Positions 6,955 to 14,065 of a DNA stretch of 18,888 bases are shown piece after piece. The stretch's first letter is position 1. Each line of letters starts with the position of its first letter. The notes beneath the pieces are model-generated. The model saw only the letters and a program-made list of their open reading frames with translations, did not search any database and was not told the DNA's origin. The stretch comes from Rickettsia typhi (GTDB lineage: Bacteria; Pseudomonadota; Alphaproteobacteria; Rickettsiales; UBA1997): positions 1-18,888 of the forward strand of contig CAMDOL010000013.1 of NCBI GenBank assembly GCA_945903615.1, written 5' to 3'. A program made the position numbers and the translations under genes.

Positions 6955-8292
6955 ATGAAACACCTAATAAAATCTATATTGTTGTTTTTTATAATTGTTG
7001 CCACAGCTTCCTATTCTGCCATTTCTTATTCTCAAAACAAAAGTCTTAAACTCATTGCCCCTGATTCAACTCAGGGATCTGCAAAATCTGATAACAATCA
7101 ATTTTTACAAGACATTGTTAAAAGAGTTAAAAAAGATTATGTTGAAGAAAAAACTGATAAAGAGCTATCGGAAGCTGCAGCTAGCGGAATCCTATCTTCT
7201 CTTGATCCTCATTCCGCTTATTTAAACGAAGATGAGTTTAAGGAAATGCAAGTTCAAACCAAAGGTGAGTTTGGTGGGGTTGGTATTGAAATTACTGTGG
7301 AATATTCATTAATCAAAGTTATCTCTGCTATTGAAGGCACTCCAGCTGAAAAAGCCGGAATTAAATCTGGTGATTACATCAGCAAAATTGACGGCAAATC
7401 AGTTGTGGGGATAAAAATTGAAGATGTGGTAAAAAAATTGCGTGGCAAACCAGGCACAAAAGTTGCGGTAACAATTTTAAGAAAAACTGAAAAAGCACCA
7501 ATTGAAGTTGTGCTGCAAAGACAGATGATTCAAATCAAAGCGGTCAGATCAAGCAAAGGGCAAGATGTTGCTTATGTTAAAATCAATAGCTTCTCCCAGC
7601 AAGCTGCGGTTGGTGTTGAGGCCGAATTAAAAAAAATCATAAATCAAATTGGTAAGAACAAAGTTAAGGGCATTGTTCTGGATTTAAGAGGTAATCCTGG
7701 TGGTTTGTTGGATGAAGCGGTTAGTGTTAGTGATTTATTTTTAGATAAAGATCAGATTATCGTTTCAATTTCAGGCAGAAATAAAGATGAGGCAAAAGTT
7801 TATAAAGATAATTCTGATCAAACTTTAACCAAAGATATTCCGGTTGCGCTTCTGATTAATGAGGGTTCAGCCTCGGCGTCAGAAATTGTGGCGGGTGCTC
7901 TACAAGACAATAAAAGGGCTATTATTTTAGGTGCTAAATCTTTTGGCAAAGGTTCAGTGCAATCTGTTATTCCATTACAAGAAAATCATGGAGCATTAAA
8001 AATGACCACTGCTCTTTATTATACTCCATCAGGCAAATCAATTCAAGCTCATGGCATTGATCCGGATATTATTGTTGGTGATTTAAAGTTGGAAAAGACA
8101 GATAAAAATATCAATAATATTGGCTCAGAAGCTGCTCTGGAAGGGCATTTAAAAAACCAGATTGAGGATGAAATTAAGTCCGTCTCACAACAAATTGGTG
8201 ATAATATTGAGCTTTATAATAAAGATTATCAACTTGCCAGAGCAATTGATTTATTGAGGGGAATTAGTGTTTACAGGGCAGCTAAAAAATAA
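6955..8292 (+). CDS. ctpA: C-terminal processing peptidase CtpA (S41 family)
   Basis: A 445-residue periplasmic serine protease that trims or degrades envelope proteins from their C termini. It has an N-terminal signal/anchor (about residues 5-24), an N-terminal helical region, a PDZ domain (about 105-190, GGVGIEITVEYSLI onward), then the protease core with LDLRGNPGG. The catalytic serine is S307 in GSASASEI and the general base is K332 in FGKGSVQ. Their spacing of 25 residues matches the plant D1 protease. I chose the ATG at 6955. A TTG at 6919 adds 12 residues ahead of a good signal peptide and is not needed. The gene overlaps the SurA-like gene by 26 bases. Confidence 0.95.
   Translation: MKHLIKSILLFFIIVATASYSAISYSQNKSLKLIAPDSTQGSAKSDNNQFLQDIVKRVKKDYVEEKTDKELSEAAASGILSSLDPHSAYLNEDEFKEMQVQTKGEFGGVGIEITVEYSLIKVISAIEGTPAEKAGIKSGDYISKIDGKSVVGIKIEDVVKKLRGKPGTKVAVTILRKTEKAPIEVVLQRQMIQIKAVRSSKGQDVAYVKINSFSQQAAVGVEAELKKIINQIGKNKVKGIVLDLRGNPGGLLDEAVSVSDLFLDKDQIIVSISGRNKDEAKVYKDNSDQTLTKDIPVALLINEGSASASEIVAGALQDNKRAIILGAKSFGKGSVQSVIPLQENHGALKMTTALYYTPSGKSIQAHGIDPDIIVGDLKLEKTDKNINNIGSEAALEGHLKNQIEDEIKSVSQQIGDNIELYNKDYQLARAIDLLRGISVYRAAKK
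8256..8261 (+). promoter_or_regulatory. Ribosome binding site inside ctpA that sets a GTG start
   Basis: GAGGGG followed by a five-base spacer and GTG at 8267. It is the clearest Shine-Dalgarno-like site noticed in the window, where most starts lack one, and it decides the start of the SurA-like gene. Confidence 0.6.
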
Positions 8293-9295
8293 AATACCAA
8301 AGCTGATTGGCCAGTTACTTACTTTTAGCCTAATTATCCTTATTGTATCAATCACCAACTCTTCTGCACTTCCAAATTCGCCAATATTTATTATTGCCAA
8401 AGTTGATAATCAAGTCATCACCAATGTTGATCTTTTGGATCGCTATAAGGTGGTTCTAAAAATATCTAAAATTCAACTCGCAAACGGGCAAGAAAAGCAA
8501 ATAGTTCTCAATCAAATTTTGCAAAAAATGATTGATGAAGAGCTGCAAATCAAGGATGCTAAGATTTTGGAAGTTGTAGTTGATGAGCAAAAATTTTCTC
8601 AAACACAATCAAAGGTTGCTAAAAATCTTCATATAAATCCTAAGCAATTAGCTAGTTTTTTTGAAAAGCGATCAATCTCCTACGCTAGCTTTACTAGGCA
8701 AATTCAATCACAAATACTGTGGTCAGATATTATAAAAAAAGTTGTCGCTCCAAAAATTAAAGTGAATCAAGCCGAGATTGATGAATTACTTGAGCTTAGA
8801 AAAGTAAAGGCACATATTGAAAAATATTTTATTGCCGAAATTTTTATTCCTCTTGTCTATGAAAATGATGGCGACAACATTGACAGTAAAGATCTGGCTC
8901 TAAAATTGTCAAATGAGCTAAACAAAGGTAAAAATTTTAGTAATGTCGTTAAACAATTCTCTAGAAGCCCAACTGCTGAATTTGGCGGTGAGGTTGGTTG
9001 GGTTGGCTCTGGTGATGTAGATAATAGAATTTATACAGCAATTTCCCAAACTAAATCAGGCGAGGTCAGTAGTCCGGTTTTAATGGATGACGGCTATTAT
9101 ATTTTTAAAGTGATGAATAAAAAAACCTTTGGAACTTTGAGTGAACAAGATACTGAGCAAGTAAAGAATATTATCTTTAACAAGAAGTTACAATTAATGG
9201 CAAAAAGCCATTTGATGGATTTGCGTAAGAACGCCTATATTGAAATTGATAGAAAGGCTATAGCGGATTTGGTCTTAGTAGATTTGAAATTATAG
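8267..9295 (+). CDS. SurA-like periplasmic chaperone / parvulin peptidyl-prolyl isomerase
   Basis: A 342-residue exported protein. It has a hydrophobic signal region (about residues 12-33), then a SurA N-terminal chaperone domain opening with IIAKVDNQVITNVDL and continuing to about 165. A single parvulin domain follows (about 180-290), with FGGEVGWVGSGDV and GEVSSPVLMDDGYYIFKV. E. coli SurA has two parvulin domains, so this is a reduced form. It would escort unfolded outer-membrane proteins. No ATG fits; the GTG at 8267 is supported by the purine-rich site GAGGGG at 8256-8261, five bases upstream and inside the ctpA coding region. Translation of the two genes is therefore coupled. It could also be named a generic PpiC-type rotamase. 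Confidence 0.88.
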   Translation: MFTGQLKNKIPKLIGQLLTFSLIILIVSITNSSALPNSPIFIIAKVDNQVITNVDLLDRYKVVLKISKIQLANGQEKQIVLNQILQKMIDEELQIKDAKILEVVVDEQKFSQTQSKVAKNLHINPKQLASFFEKRSISYASFTRQIQSQILWSDIIKKVVAPKIKVNQAEIDELLELRKVKAHIEKYFIAEIFIPLVYENDGDNIDSKDLALKLSNELNKGKNFSNVVKQFSRSPTAEFGGEVGWVGSGDVDNRIYTAISQTKSGEVSSPVLMDDGYYIFKVMNKKTFGTLSEQDTEQVKNIIFNKKLQLMAKSHLMDLRKNAYIEIDRKAIADLVLVDLKL

Positions 9296-9307
9296 TCAAA
9301 TACCTTG

Positions 9308-9356
9308 TTGGAGAAGACCTTATTGGAAAAAATATTGATTGGAGAAAATATTGGAG
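9308..9356. repeat. Degenerate TTGGAGAA tandem repeats next to the tRNA 3' end
   Basis: Four imperfect units beginning TTGGA occur at 9308, 9323, 9339 and 9351, spaced 12-16 bases apart. The last unit overlaps the encoded CCA end of the tRNA-Gly gene (minus strand CTCCAA). They could be slippage products or remnants of repeated events at the tRNA end. No integrase is nearby. Confidence 0.45.
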
Positions 9357-9426
9357 CGGGTGAAGGGATTCGAACCCTCGACCCCAACCTTGGCAAGGTT
9401 GTGCTCTACCACTGAGCTACACCCGC
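9352..9426 (-). tRNA. tRNA-Gly (anticodon GCC)
   Basis: On the minus strand the sequence folds as a standard cloverleaf. The acceptor stem is GCGGGTG paired with CACCCGC. The D arm is in TAGCTCAGTGGTAGAGCA. The anticodon stem CAACC/GGTTG holds the loop TTGCCAA. The T arm is GAGGGTTCGAATCCCTT. The discriminator is T, and CCA is encoded (9352-9354). The anticodon GCC reads GGC and GGT glycine codons. It is the only RNA gene I can identify and lies opposite to its coding neighbours. Confidence 0.97.
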
Positions 9427-9464
9427 TCATGAGTGTTTGAAATGATCTAAAACGAAGGGCAGAA

Positions 9465-9491
9465 TTTATATTTTAAAAAAATAAAATGCAA
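9465..9491 (-). promoter_or_regulatory. Candidate promoter of tRNA-Gly
   Basis: On the minus strand TTGCAT (9486-9491) and TATAAA (9465-9470) are separated by 15 bases. A C-rich segment TGCCC, of the kind seen in stable RNA promoters, follows the -10 box. The predicted leader before the tRNA would be about 30 bases. The spacer is short of the ideal 17. Confidence 0.35.
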
Positions 9492-9520
9492 TCATTTATT
9501 AATAACTAGGCACAATTTAT

Positions 9521-10111
9521 ATGAAGAAATATTTAGCAATTGCATTATTGATTTTTATAACTTCTTGCGTTGAAACTGTGGCGATTGGAACCGCAACTAC
9601 TGCGATTATAATCGTTCAAAATAAATCAATTACTGATACTAAAAATGATCTTTTGATTACGGCACAAATTGATAAAAAGTTTCTTGCCAATGGACTTAAA
9701 AACCCTGACAATAAAATTGGCGTTACTGTTGAAGGTCAAAGAGTTTTGCTCACCGGTGTAGTTGACGATGATAAGATGGTCAAAAAAGCTAATGATCTTG
9801 CTTGGAAGGTAAGTGGAGTGATGGAAGTTATTGATGAAATTCAGGTGATAGAAAATAAATCATTAATTAGTAATTTTACTAATTATTTTAGAGATGTTTT
9901 AATTACAGCTCAGATTCGTACCAAAGCTGCACTTGATAAAAACATCTCCTCAGTAAATTTTGAAGTGATAACTGTGAACAAAATTGTCTATTTAATTGGA
10001 ACTGCTCAAAATGCTGGAGAGATTAAGGCAATTGGTGATATTTCCGCCAAAACTATTTGGGTTGACAAGGTGATTAGTCACATTATCTTGGCTAAGAATT
10101 TGTCGGTTTAG
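9521..10111 (+). CDS. Two-BON-domain lipoprotein (DolP/OsmY-like)
   Basis: A 196-residue lipoprotein. The signal peptide MKKYLAIALLIFITSC has lipobox ITSC, with C16 lipidated. Two BON domains follow, about 44-110 (DLLITAQIDKKFL ... GVTVEGQRVLLTGVV ... VIDEIQV) and about 126-192 (VLITAQIRTKAAL ... NKIVYLIGTA). Length, lipidation and the paired BON domains match E. coli DolP (YraP), which binds anionic phospholipids on the inner face of the outer membrane and supports BAM function. A glycine/threonine-rich stretch after the lipobox is usual for the family. Divergent from tRNA-Gly; followed by a 298-bp gene-free gap. Confidence 0.88.
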   Translation: MKKYLAIALLIFITSCVETVAIGTATTAIIIVQNKSITDTKNDLLITAQIDKKFLANGLKNPDNKIGVTVEGQRVLLTGVVDDDKMVKKANDLAWKVSGVMEVIDEIQVIENKSLISNFTNYFRDVLITAQIRTKAALDKNISSVNFEVITVNKIVYLIGTAQNAGEIKAIGDISAKTIWVDKVISHIILAKNLSV

Positions 10112-10409
10112 TTTTGGGGGTTTTTGAGCATCTTTTTTAATCAACCTTGATTGGCGATAATTTATTAGAATTTTAACTGTCAGAAAATACGGAGTGTCTA
10201 AATTATTACAAATTATGCGAAAGTCTCATTATGATTGATCATATAATCTTGTGTTAATGAATTAGTTTTTTGTCCTTGTAATTCATATTTTTCCATTCAA
10301 ACAATTCATTGTTTTTTAAGTTATTTTATATAGTTTTGTGTCCTTATTTTAGCGATTAAGAGCAAGTCCGTTCGTGGTTGTGGAGGCTTGTTTGATATAA
10401 AACTGGACA
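10112..10409. other. 298-bp gene-free spacer before argS
   Basis: No coding frame of useful length is seen. A small AATCAACCTTGATT palindrome lies near the left end. A TGCGAAAGTCTCAT motif in the middle (about 10215-10228) recurs with one mismatch at about 18192-18205. A possible -10 box TATAGT sits shortly before an imperfect GCAAGTCC...GGAGGCTTG hairpin just ahead of argS. None is strong enough to name, but the spacer probably carries the argS promoter. Confidence 0.4.
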
Positions 10410-12167
10410 ATGAACATATTTTTAAATTTAAAAAATCATCTAATTACAATTCTGCAAAATCTGGCTGAACAACTTTCAGTGCAGATTTCTGATCAGCAAA
10501 TATCCTCCTTCACGGTTGAACCAACTCGCGATAAAAATCATGGTGATATTGCTACTAACGCGGCGATGGTGCTATGCAAAAGTTTTGGGCTAAAACCTCA
10601 GGAATTGGCGGCAAAGATTATTGATGAGTTAAAAAAAGATTCTTCAATTATTCAGGTTGAGATTGCTGGCGCGGGTTTTGTTAATATCACTTTAGATTTA
10701 AAAATTTGGCAGGATTTTTTGTTGGATGTTTTGCACAAACAAGAATTTCAAATACCCAAACTCTCTGATGGAAAAGAATTAATCAATATTGAATATGCCT
10801 CGCCAAACCCAACTGGGCCAATGCACATTGGGCATTCGCGTGGTGCAATTTATGGTGATGTTTTGGCAAATTTGCTTGCTAAAACTGGGCACAGAATTAC
10901 TCGCGAATATTATATCAATGATGCGGGCAGTCAGATTATCACTCTAGTAAAATCCGCTTATTTGCGTTATTTGCAGGCTTTGGGACAAAAGATCACAATT
11001 CCAGAAGGCTTATATCCTGGTGAATATTTATTGCCAGTTGGAGAGAAAATCAAAGAGCAGTTTGGTGATAGCTTGAAGAACTCTAGCGAGGCAGAATATG
11101 TGATATTGATTCGCGATTTGGTGGTTGATGAAATGTTGAAAATGATTGTTGCTGATTTGGCGGAACTTGGCGTTAAGCATGACACGCTTTTCTCCGAGAA
11201 AAAAAATCTCCACAATACTGGAAAAATTGAAACCGTAATTGAAATTTTGCGTAAGCAAGGTTTGATTTATCAGGGAACTATCGAAGCCCCAAAAGATTCT
11301 AGCCGTGTTGCTGAAGACTTTGAAGAAAAAGAACAAACTCTATTTCGTGCCACAAATTTTGGTGATGATTCTGATCGAGTGGTTAAAAAATCTGATGGAA
11401 CGCCAACTTATTTAGCGGGTGATATTGCTTATTTGCTCAGCAAATTTGAACGCGGCGCCACCAAAATGATTCTGCCACTCGGATATGATCATGCTGGTTA
11501 TGTGAAGCGACTTTCCGCTGCGTGCCAAGCAATTACAAATGGCAAAGCTAGTGTCAAAGTGATTTTGTGTCAGATGGTTAAGTTTGTCAAAAACGGCGAG
11601 CAGTTAAAAATGTCCAAACGAGCTGGCAATTTTATCACACTTAAAGATGTGCTCGATGAAGTTGGGGCAGACGCTCTTCGTTTTACAATGCTCACCAGAA
11701 AAAACGATGCGCCATTTGATTTTGATTTGGCAAAAGTTGTGGAGCAATCCAAAGATAATCCAATTTTTTATGTGCAATATGCATATGCTCGTTGTTGCTC
11801 AGTTCTCAGGAATTTAAAGGAACAAATGCCCAATTTAAATCTGGAAAATATTGATCAAAAAGTTTTAAATAATTTGACTGACGAAGCGGAAATTGAGTTG
11901 ATAAAAAAACTAGCCTCTTATCCAAGAATCATTGAAATGGCGGTGGTGAATTATGAGCCGCATCGTATTGCTTTTTATTTACAAGAATTGGCAGGATTAT
12001 TCCACAGCTTGTGGAATAAGGGCTTGGATCATCCAGAATTAAAATTTATTATTTCCACTAATCCAGATTTAACCACAGCTCGCTCTTATTTATTGATTGC
12101 GACTGCAAAAATAATTTCTTCCGCTTTATCAATTTTTAACATCAGACCACTTGAGGAGATGAGATAA
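10410..12167 (+). CDS. argS: Arginyl-tRNA synthetase
   Basis: A 585-residue class I synthetase that charges tRNA-Arg, full length for the alphaproteobacterial form. The N-terminal additional domain (about 1-115) is followed by the HIGH motif at 139-142 within ASPNPTGPMHIGHSRG, and the KMSKR motif at 400-404 followed by AGNF. The C-terminal anticodon-binding helical domain (DALRxxxL region at LRFTMLTRKNDAPFDFDL, then ELAGLFHSLWNKG) is intact. The stop codon overlaps the start of the SPOR gene by one base (TAATG), so the two are co-translated. Nothing is missing. Confidence 0.97.
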   Translation: MNIFLNLKNHLITILQNLAEQLSVQISDQQISSFTVEPTRDKNHGDIATNAAMVLCKSFGLKPQELAAKIIDELKKDSSIIQVEIAGAGFVNITLDLKIWQDFLLDVLHKQEFQIPKLSDGKELINIEYASPNPTGPMHIGHSRGAIYGDVLANLLAKTGHRITREYYINDAGSQIITLVKSAYLRYLQALGQKITIPEGLYPGEYLLPVGEKIKEQFGDSLKNSSEAEYVILIRDLVVDEMLKMIVADLAELGVKHDTLFSEKKNLHNTGKIETVIEILRKQGLIYQGTIEAPKDSSRVAEDFEEKEQTLFRATNFGDDSDRVVKKSDGTPTYLAGDIAYLLSKFERGATKMILPLGYDHAGYVKRLSAACQAITNGKASVKVILCQMVKFVKNGEQLKMSKRAGNFITLKDVLDEVGADALRFTMLTRKNDAPFDFDLAKVVEQSKDNPIFYVQYAYARCCSVLRNLKEQMPNLNLENIDQKVLNNLTDEAEIELIKKLASYPRIIEMAVVNYEPHRIAFYLQELAGLFHSLWNKGLDHPELKFIISTNPDLTTARSYLLIATAKIISSALSIFNIRPLEEMR

Positions 12168-13006
12168 TGTTGTCAGGAGAAGATTTTGGTTATTTAAAAG
12201 ATGAAGAACAAAATCGTCTGGCACTTATCGCCAAGAAAGCCTTATTGCTTGGTTCGGTTTTGTTTTCAATTGCCTGCTTTGTTTATATAACCATCAACGC
12301 TTATTACTTTGCTTATCATGATAAAGATAGCGATATCAAAGTTATAAAATCTCCACCCGAGCCAATCAAAGTTGTTGAAGAAGAGGGCGAGGGTGCTGTG
12401 GTAAAAGATATTGATAAAACAATCTATGACAACATTGTTGGCAATAAAAATTTAGCAAAAGAAAATATTGATAATGTTAAAATTATTGAACAGGCAAGAA
12501 CTCCTCTAGCGTTTAGATCGCCAGCGATAAAGCATAGTGCGGCAGAAATTGTGGTTGATAATGCTGCTAATAAAACTGCAGCTTCAAATCAGCCTGTCGC
12601 TCCAGAAAAAGCTGATAACAGTAAAATTATGGTTTATAATGGCGACACCCAGAATAAGAAGGTTAACGACGCTTCTTTGGTTGCACCCCAAAAAGAACAG
12701 TTAAAAAACCAAACAAAAAACAAAGTCGCTGAAGCCAAACCAACTAAAGGGTTGTCACGAGTTCAGGTTGCAGCGCTCACATCTAAAAATGTTGCAATGG
12801 ATTATTGGTCAAAGCTTAGCAAAAATTATCCGCATTTATTGTCCAATTTAAATTATTTTATCAGCGAGGTGAACCTTGGCTCCAAAGGCACTTTTTATCG
12901 TTTACAAATCGGTAATTTTAGAAGCCAAGTTGAAGCCGAAGATTTTTGCCGCCAGTTTATTTCTCAAGCAGGAAAATCGAAAGTGGATTGTATTATTGTT
13001 GAGTAA
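12167..13006 (+). CDS. SPOR-domain membrane protein
   Basis: A 279-residue bitopic inner-membrane protein. It has a short cytoplasmic N terminus, one transmembrane helix (about residues 24-46), and a long alanine/lysine/asparagine-rich periplasmic linker (about 50-195). A C-terminal SPOR domain (about 197-279) begins RVQVAALTS and contains FYRLQIGNFRSQVEAEDFCRQF. SPOR domains bind denuded septal peptidoglycan, so a role in cell division or septal wall remodelling is likely, as for FtsN or DedD. It is coupled to argS by a one-base overlap; argS followed by a SPOR protein is, from memory, a recurring alphaproteobacterial arrangement. Two cysteines in the SPOR domain may form a disulfide. Confidence 0.88.
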   Translation: MLSGEDFGYLKDEEQNRLALIAKKALLLGSVLFSIACFVYITINAYYFAYHDKDSDIKVIKSPPEPIKVVEEEGEGAVVKDIDKTIYDNIVGNKNLAKENIDNVKIIEQARTPLAFRSPAIKHSAAEIVVDNAANKTAASNQPVAPEKADNSKIMVYNGDTQNKKVNDASLVAPQKEQLKNQTKNKVAEAKPTKGLSRVQVAALTSKNVAMDYWSKLSKNYPHLLSNLNYFISEVNLGSKGTFYRLQIGNFRSQVEAEDFCRQFISQAGKSKVDCIIVE

Positions 13007-13011
13007 AGTCT

Positions 13012-13212
13012 TATACCAAATTCAATCTTAAATTCGTCTTTTTACTCATAATTTTTTATTTTTCTAATCTTAATGAGTTGCAAACAAAGTTTGTGGTAAA
13101 AATTTGCTTGAAGAATTTAGAGGCAGAGCCTACTGCCTCTTGCATTCTTCGTCTCAATTTTTTCTCAAAAATACTTTGCTTAAATAATGAATTTAAGATT
13201 GAAAATGGTATA
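13012..13212. repeat. Palindromic element B: 201-bp nested inverted repeat
   Basis: The outer arms pair from TATACC at 13012 with GGTATA ending at 13212 over about 24 bases with two or three mismatches. The stem GAAGAAT (13110-13116) pairs with ATTCTTC (13144-13150). A TT/TGC internal loop and an inner hairpin AGAGGCAG (13119-13126) with CTGCCTCT (13133-13140) follow. The core matches element A on both sides (GTAAAAATT before the stem; TGCATTCTyCGTC and a T-run, then CTTTG after it). The outer arms and inner hairpin are unrelated in sequence to those of A. The left half carries about 36 extra bases relative to the right. The ends are TA-flanked as in A. Confidence 0.82.
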
Positions 13213-13214
13213 AT
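13209..13214 (+). promoter_or_regulatory. Candidate -10 box of the export operon at the element B edge
   Basis: A perfect TATAAT is formed by the last four bases of element B plus the next two. The first gene of the operon starts 26 bases later. No good -35 hexamer is found at 16-18 bases upstream (the sequence there is near AATGAA), so only the -10 part is supported. Confidence 0.35.
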
Positions 13215-13240
13215 AATATGACAAATGACACAAACAAATT

Positions 13241-14065
13241 ATGAAAAAGAAAGTTCTAAAAATCATTATTCCTGTAGCGGCTATATTTGCTATGGTTTAC
13301 GGCGGATATAAAATTTATCATTATGAAAAATCGAAGCACGAAATTGTGCTTTATGGTAATGTTGATATCAAAGAAGTGAGTAGTTCGTTTCGGGTTGCGG
13401 GGCGATTAAAAAGTCTGGCTTTTGATGAGGGCGATGTTGTTCATAAAGGTGATTTGATTGCATCAATAGATAACGACACTTTTTCCAATGATTTAGAATT
13501 AGCTAAAGCAAATCTTGAAGCTTCAAAGGTGGAAGCTGAAAATGCTCAAATAAGTTTTGCTCGCACTAAAGAACTTTTCAAAAGTGATTCAGCTTCCAAG
13601 CAGCAATTTGACAATGAAAAAGCTGCTTTAAATCAACTTAAAGCCCATTTGGAATCCCAAAAAGTGCGAGTGAAAATTGCTCAAACTGCTTTTAACGACA
13701 CCAATCTTTATGCGCCTTCTGACGCATTTGTGATGACTCGCGCTTTTGAAGTAGGATCAATGATTGCCACTGGCCAAACGATTTATACTTTGTCTCTGAC
13801 CAATCAATCTTATGTGCGTGCTTATGTTAGCGAAGAAGATTTGGGGAAAATTACTAACAAAATGGCAGTAAAAATTAAAACTGACAGCGGCACTAAATAT
13901 GAAGGGCAAATTGGATTTATTTCTGACAAAGCTGAGTTTACTCCAAAATCAGTTGAAACTGCCGAACTTCGTACTGACTTGGTTTATCGGGTTCGTATCA
14001 CTATAAAAAATTCTGATGCTAAATTAAAACAAGGAATGCCAGTCACAATTTATTTAGCTTTATGA
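13241..14065 (+). CDS. HlyD-family membrane fusion protein (YbhG-like adaptor)
   Basis: A 274-residue periplasmic adaptor anchored by one N-terminal transmembrane helix (about residues 6-26). It contains a biotinyl-lipoyl-like half (VAGRLKSLAFDEGDVVHKGDLIASID), a coiled-coil hairpin (about 83-147, rich in Ala, Glu and Lys), the returning lipoyl half (FNDTNLYAPSDAFVMTRAFEVGSMI), and a beta-barrel domain near the end. Such proteins bridge an inner-membrane pump to the outer envelope. At 274 residues it is shorter than E. coli YbhG, mainly through a short hairpin. It overlaps the ATPase gene by four bases (ATGA), so it is the first gene of a coupled operon with ybhF, ybhS and ybhR homologues. 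Confidence 0.9.
   Translation: MKKKVLKIIIPVAAIFAMVYGGYKIYHYEKSKHEIVLYGNVDIKEVSSSFRVAGRLKSLAFDEGDVVHKGDLIASIDNDTFSNDLELAKANLEASKVEAENAQISFARTKELFKSDSASKQQFDNEKAALNQLKAHLESQKVRVKIAQTAFNDTNLYAPSDAFVMTRAFEVGSMIATGQTIYTLSLTNQSYVRAYVSEEDLGKITNKMAVKIKTDSGTKYEGQIGFISDKAEFTPKSVETAELRTDLVYRVRITIKNSDAKLKQGMPVTIYLAL

Noticed and set aside
10967..11752. Three minus-strand open frames opposite argS
   Set aside because: argS is certain from its HIGH and KMSKR motifs across this stretch; the antisense products look like random translation rich in Ser and Phe.
13120..13170. Inner hairpin of element B as a rho-independent terminator for the SPOR gene
   Set aside because: The hairpin is not followed directly by a T-run; the T-rich segment lies about 16 bases later and belongs to the element core that also occurs in A.
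13218..13244. Eight-codon leader ORF overlapping the start of the HlyD-type gene by ATGA
   Set aside because: The best -10 box would place transcription start at or after its ATG, and a frame this short is expected by chance.
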